DNA of 64,000 nt, taken from contig NZ_CP110680.1 of assembly GCF_028583725.1 (NCBI RefSeq), forward strand, positions 3,844,001 through 3,908,000, read 5' to 3'. This DNA comes from Cellulomonas fimi (GTDB lineage: Bacteria; Actinomycetota; Actinomycetes; Actinomycetales; Cellulomonadaceae). Of the stretch, positions 62,985 through 64,000 are shown piece by piece (the stretch's first letter is position 1; every line of letters starts with the position of its first letter). Below the pieces are notes generated by a model. That model searched no databases. It saw nothing but the letters and a program-made list of their open reading frames with translations, and was not told the DNA's origin. Both the position numbers and the translations under genes were made by a program.

Positions 62985-64000
62985 GGGACCACCGCCTCGA
63001 CCCGGGTCGGGCCGCCCGGAGGGCTGTCGACGGTCAGGCGGCCGCCGGCCGACGCGACCCGCCCGACCAGCCCCGCGATGCCGTGCCCGCTGCGGGCGTC
63101 GGCGCCGCCGACCCCGTCGTCGGTCACGACGACCGTCACCCGCTCGTCGGGTCCGTCGCCCGTCACGTCGACCGCGATCTGCGCTCGGGTCGCGCCCGCG
63201 TGCCGGGTGACGTTCGTCAGCGCCTCCGCGACGACGTAGTAGACCGTGGTCTCGACGTGCCCGGGGAGCCGGCGGGGACGGTCCCACCGCACGGTCGTCG
63301 GCGGGTCGGTGCGCTCCGCGAGCTCGTGCAGGACGGGTGCGAGCCCGCGCGTGTCGAGCGACGAGGGCCGCACCCGCCACGCGACGTCGCGCAGGTCCGC
63401 CAGCAGGTGCTCGGCCTCCGCGGCGGCGCGGTCGAGCAGCTCGTGGGTCCGCGTGCCGGGCTCCGCGGCGCGGCGCGCACGACCGACGAGCAGCCCGACG
63501 GCCACCGCGCGCTGCTGCACGCCGTCGTGCAGGTCGCGCTCGATCCGCGCGCGCTCGGCGTCGAGCGCGGCGAGCAGCTCGGCGCGGCTCAGCGTGAGCT
63601 CGGCGACCTGACGCGTGAGGCGTTCGGTGCGGTCGCCGGCGAGCCAGCGGTCCGCCGCGGCGCGGTCCAGCACGCCGACGCCCGCGAGCCCCATGAGGTC
63701 GAGGTACAGGAGGACCGCACCGAGCGGGACGAAGACGAGCATCGTCGACGTGGTCACCTGCCCCGCCGCGAGCGGGTCCGACACCGTGACGCGGACGTCG
63801 AACAGCCACGACAGCAGGCCGACGACCGCCGCGTACACGCCGAACGCCAGCAGCCCGAGCACCGCGGTCCCCACGACGCCGACGCCGACACGGGCCGCGA
63901 GGAAGGCGGTCGCCCGCCCGAGCGGGACCGGGACCGCGTCGTCCGTCCACCCGTGCCACCGCACGAGGCGGCGCCGGTGCGCATCGACCAGCCGGGTCAC
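62975..64000 (-). CDS. Sensor histidine kinase, HisKA_3 (NarX) type, at right edge
   Basis: At least 341 residues. The N-terminal half has two pairs of membrane helices (about 30-70 and 80-115). The dimerisation region RIERDLHDGVQQRAVAVGLL carries the phospho-accepting His; the ATPase domain shows YYVVAEALTNVTRHAGATRA, VVTDDGVGGADARSGHGIAG and a final GGRLTVDSPPGGPTRVE. The frame opens at the last base of the window with a GTG, so the true start may lie outside. It is followed directly by its response regulator. Confidence 0.88.
   Translation of the reverse strand: MTRLVDAHRRRLVRWHGWTDDAVPVPLGRATAFLAARVGVGVVGTAVLGLLAFGVYAAVVGLLSWLFDVRVTVSDPLAAGQVTTSTMLVFVPLGAVLLYLDLMGLAGVGVLDRAAADRWLAGDRTERLTRQVAELTLSRAELLAALDAERARIERDLHDGVQQRAVAVGLLVGRARRAAEPGTRTHELLDRAAAEAEHLLADLRDVAWRVRPSSLDTRGLAPVLHELAERTDPPTTVRWDRPRRLPGHVETTVYYVVAEALTNVTRHAGATRAQIAVDVTGDGPDERVTVVVTDDGVGGADARSGHGIAGLVGRVASAGGRLTVDSPPGGPTRVEAVVPCA

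Overview
The window comes from a very GC-rich actinobacterium. A Cellulomonas-type cellulolytic member of the Micrococcales is the best fit: two giant secreted GH10 xylanases built from CBM22 and CBM9 modules, a xylose catabolic locus, Lsr2, mycothiol-type enzymes, GTG starts, and a sortase signal of the LAxTG type. The genus is an inference. No rRNA, tRNA, CRISPR, transposase or phage gene was seen.

Layout. (1) 1-5.9 kb: a lactonase-type beta-propeller (cut by the left edge), a small membrane protein, then the xylose locus: a ROK-family repressor divergent from xylA, followed by xylB. (2) 5.9-34.4 kb, all on the minus strand: the conserved actinobacterial chain dacB, zinc metalloprotease, tilS, hpt, ftsH, folE, folP, folB-folK fusion, DUF3180 protein, two PH-domain membrane proteins, a DUF2520 protein, panC, panD, nadB, nadC, lysS, a small membrane protein and lsr2. 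Many neighbours overlap by a few bases (GTGA or ATGA junctions). Two xylanases are set into it: one (CBM22-CBM22-GH10-CBM9) splits nadB from nadC, the other (CBM22-CBM22-CE4-CBM22-GH10-CBM9-LATTG anchor) lies beyond lsr2. Both have their own terminators and share a two-operator arrangement. (3) 34.6-42.7 kb: ppa, an NlpC/P60 wall hydrolase, metY-metX, a mycothiol-dependent isomerase-like protein, an MDR oxidoreductase and an alpha/beta hydrolase. (4) 42.8-53.4 kb: a RAMA-domain protein, a thiamine-binding-like protein, a membrane protein, a DUF6174-type lipoprotein, a large FAD/Fe-S oxidoreductase, OsmC, a STAND-like ATPase, a VanY-type peptidase and an HTH protein with a peptide-repeat tail. 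(5) 53.5-64 kb: an isoaspartyl methyltransferase-like protein, a very large secreted subtilase, a DUF3806-like protein, RNase HI, a small membrane protein, a DoxX protein, a stand-alone 5'-3' exonuclease and a NarL-type two-component pair running off the right edge.

How it fits together. Extracellular xylan breakdown (xylanase plus acetyl-xylan esterase) can feed the xylA/xylB pathway on the left. The core cluster supplies folate, pantothenate, NAD, hypoxanthine salvage, tRNA-Lys charging and tRNA-Ile lysidine. The regulatory signals of most interest are paired CGAAACTATCG-like sites at both xylanases, a five-unit GTCACA array between nlpC/p60 and metY, a GTCAC-n6-GTCAC site upstream of the VanY gene, and a potentially structured metY leader.
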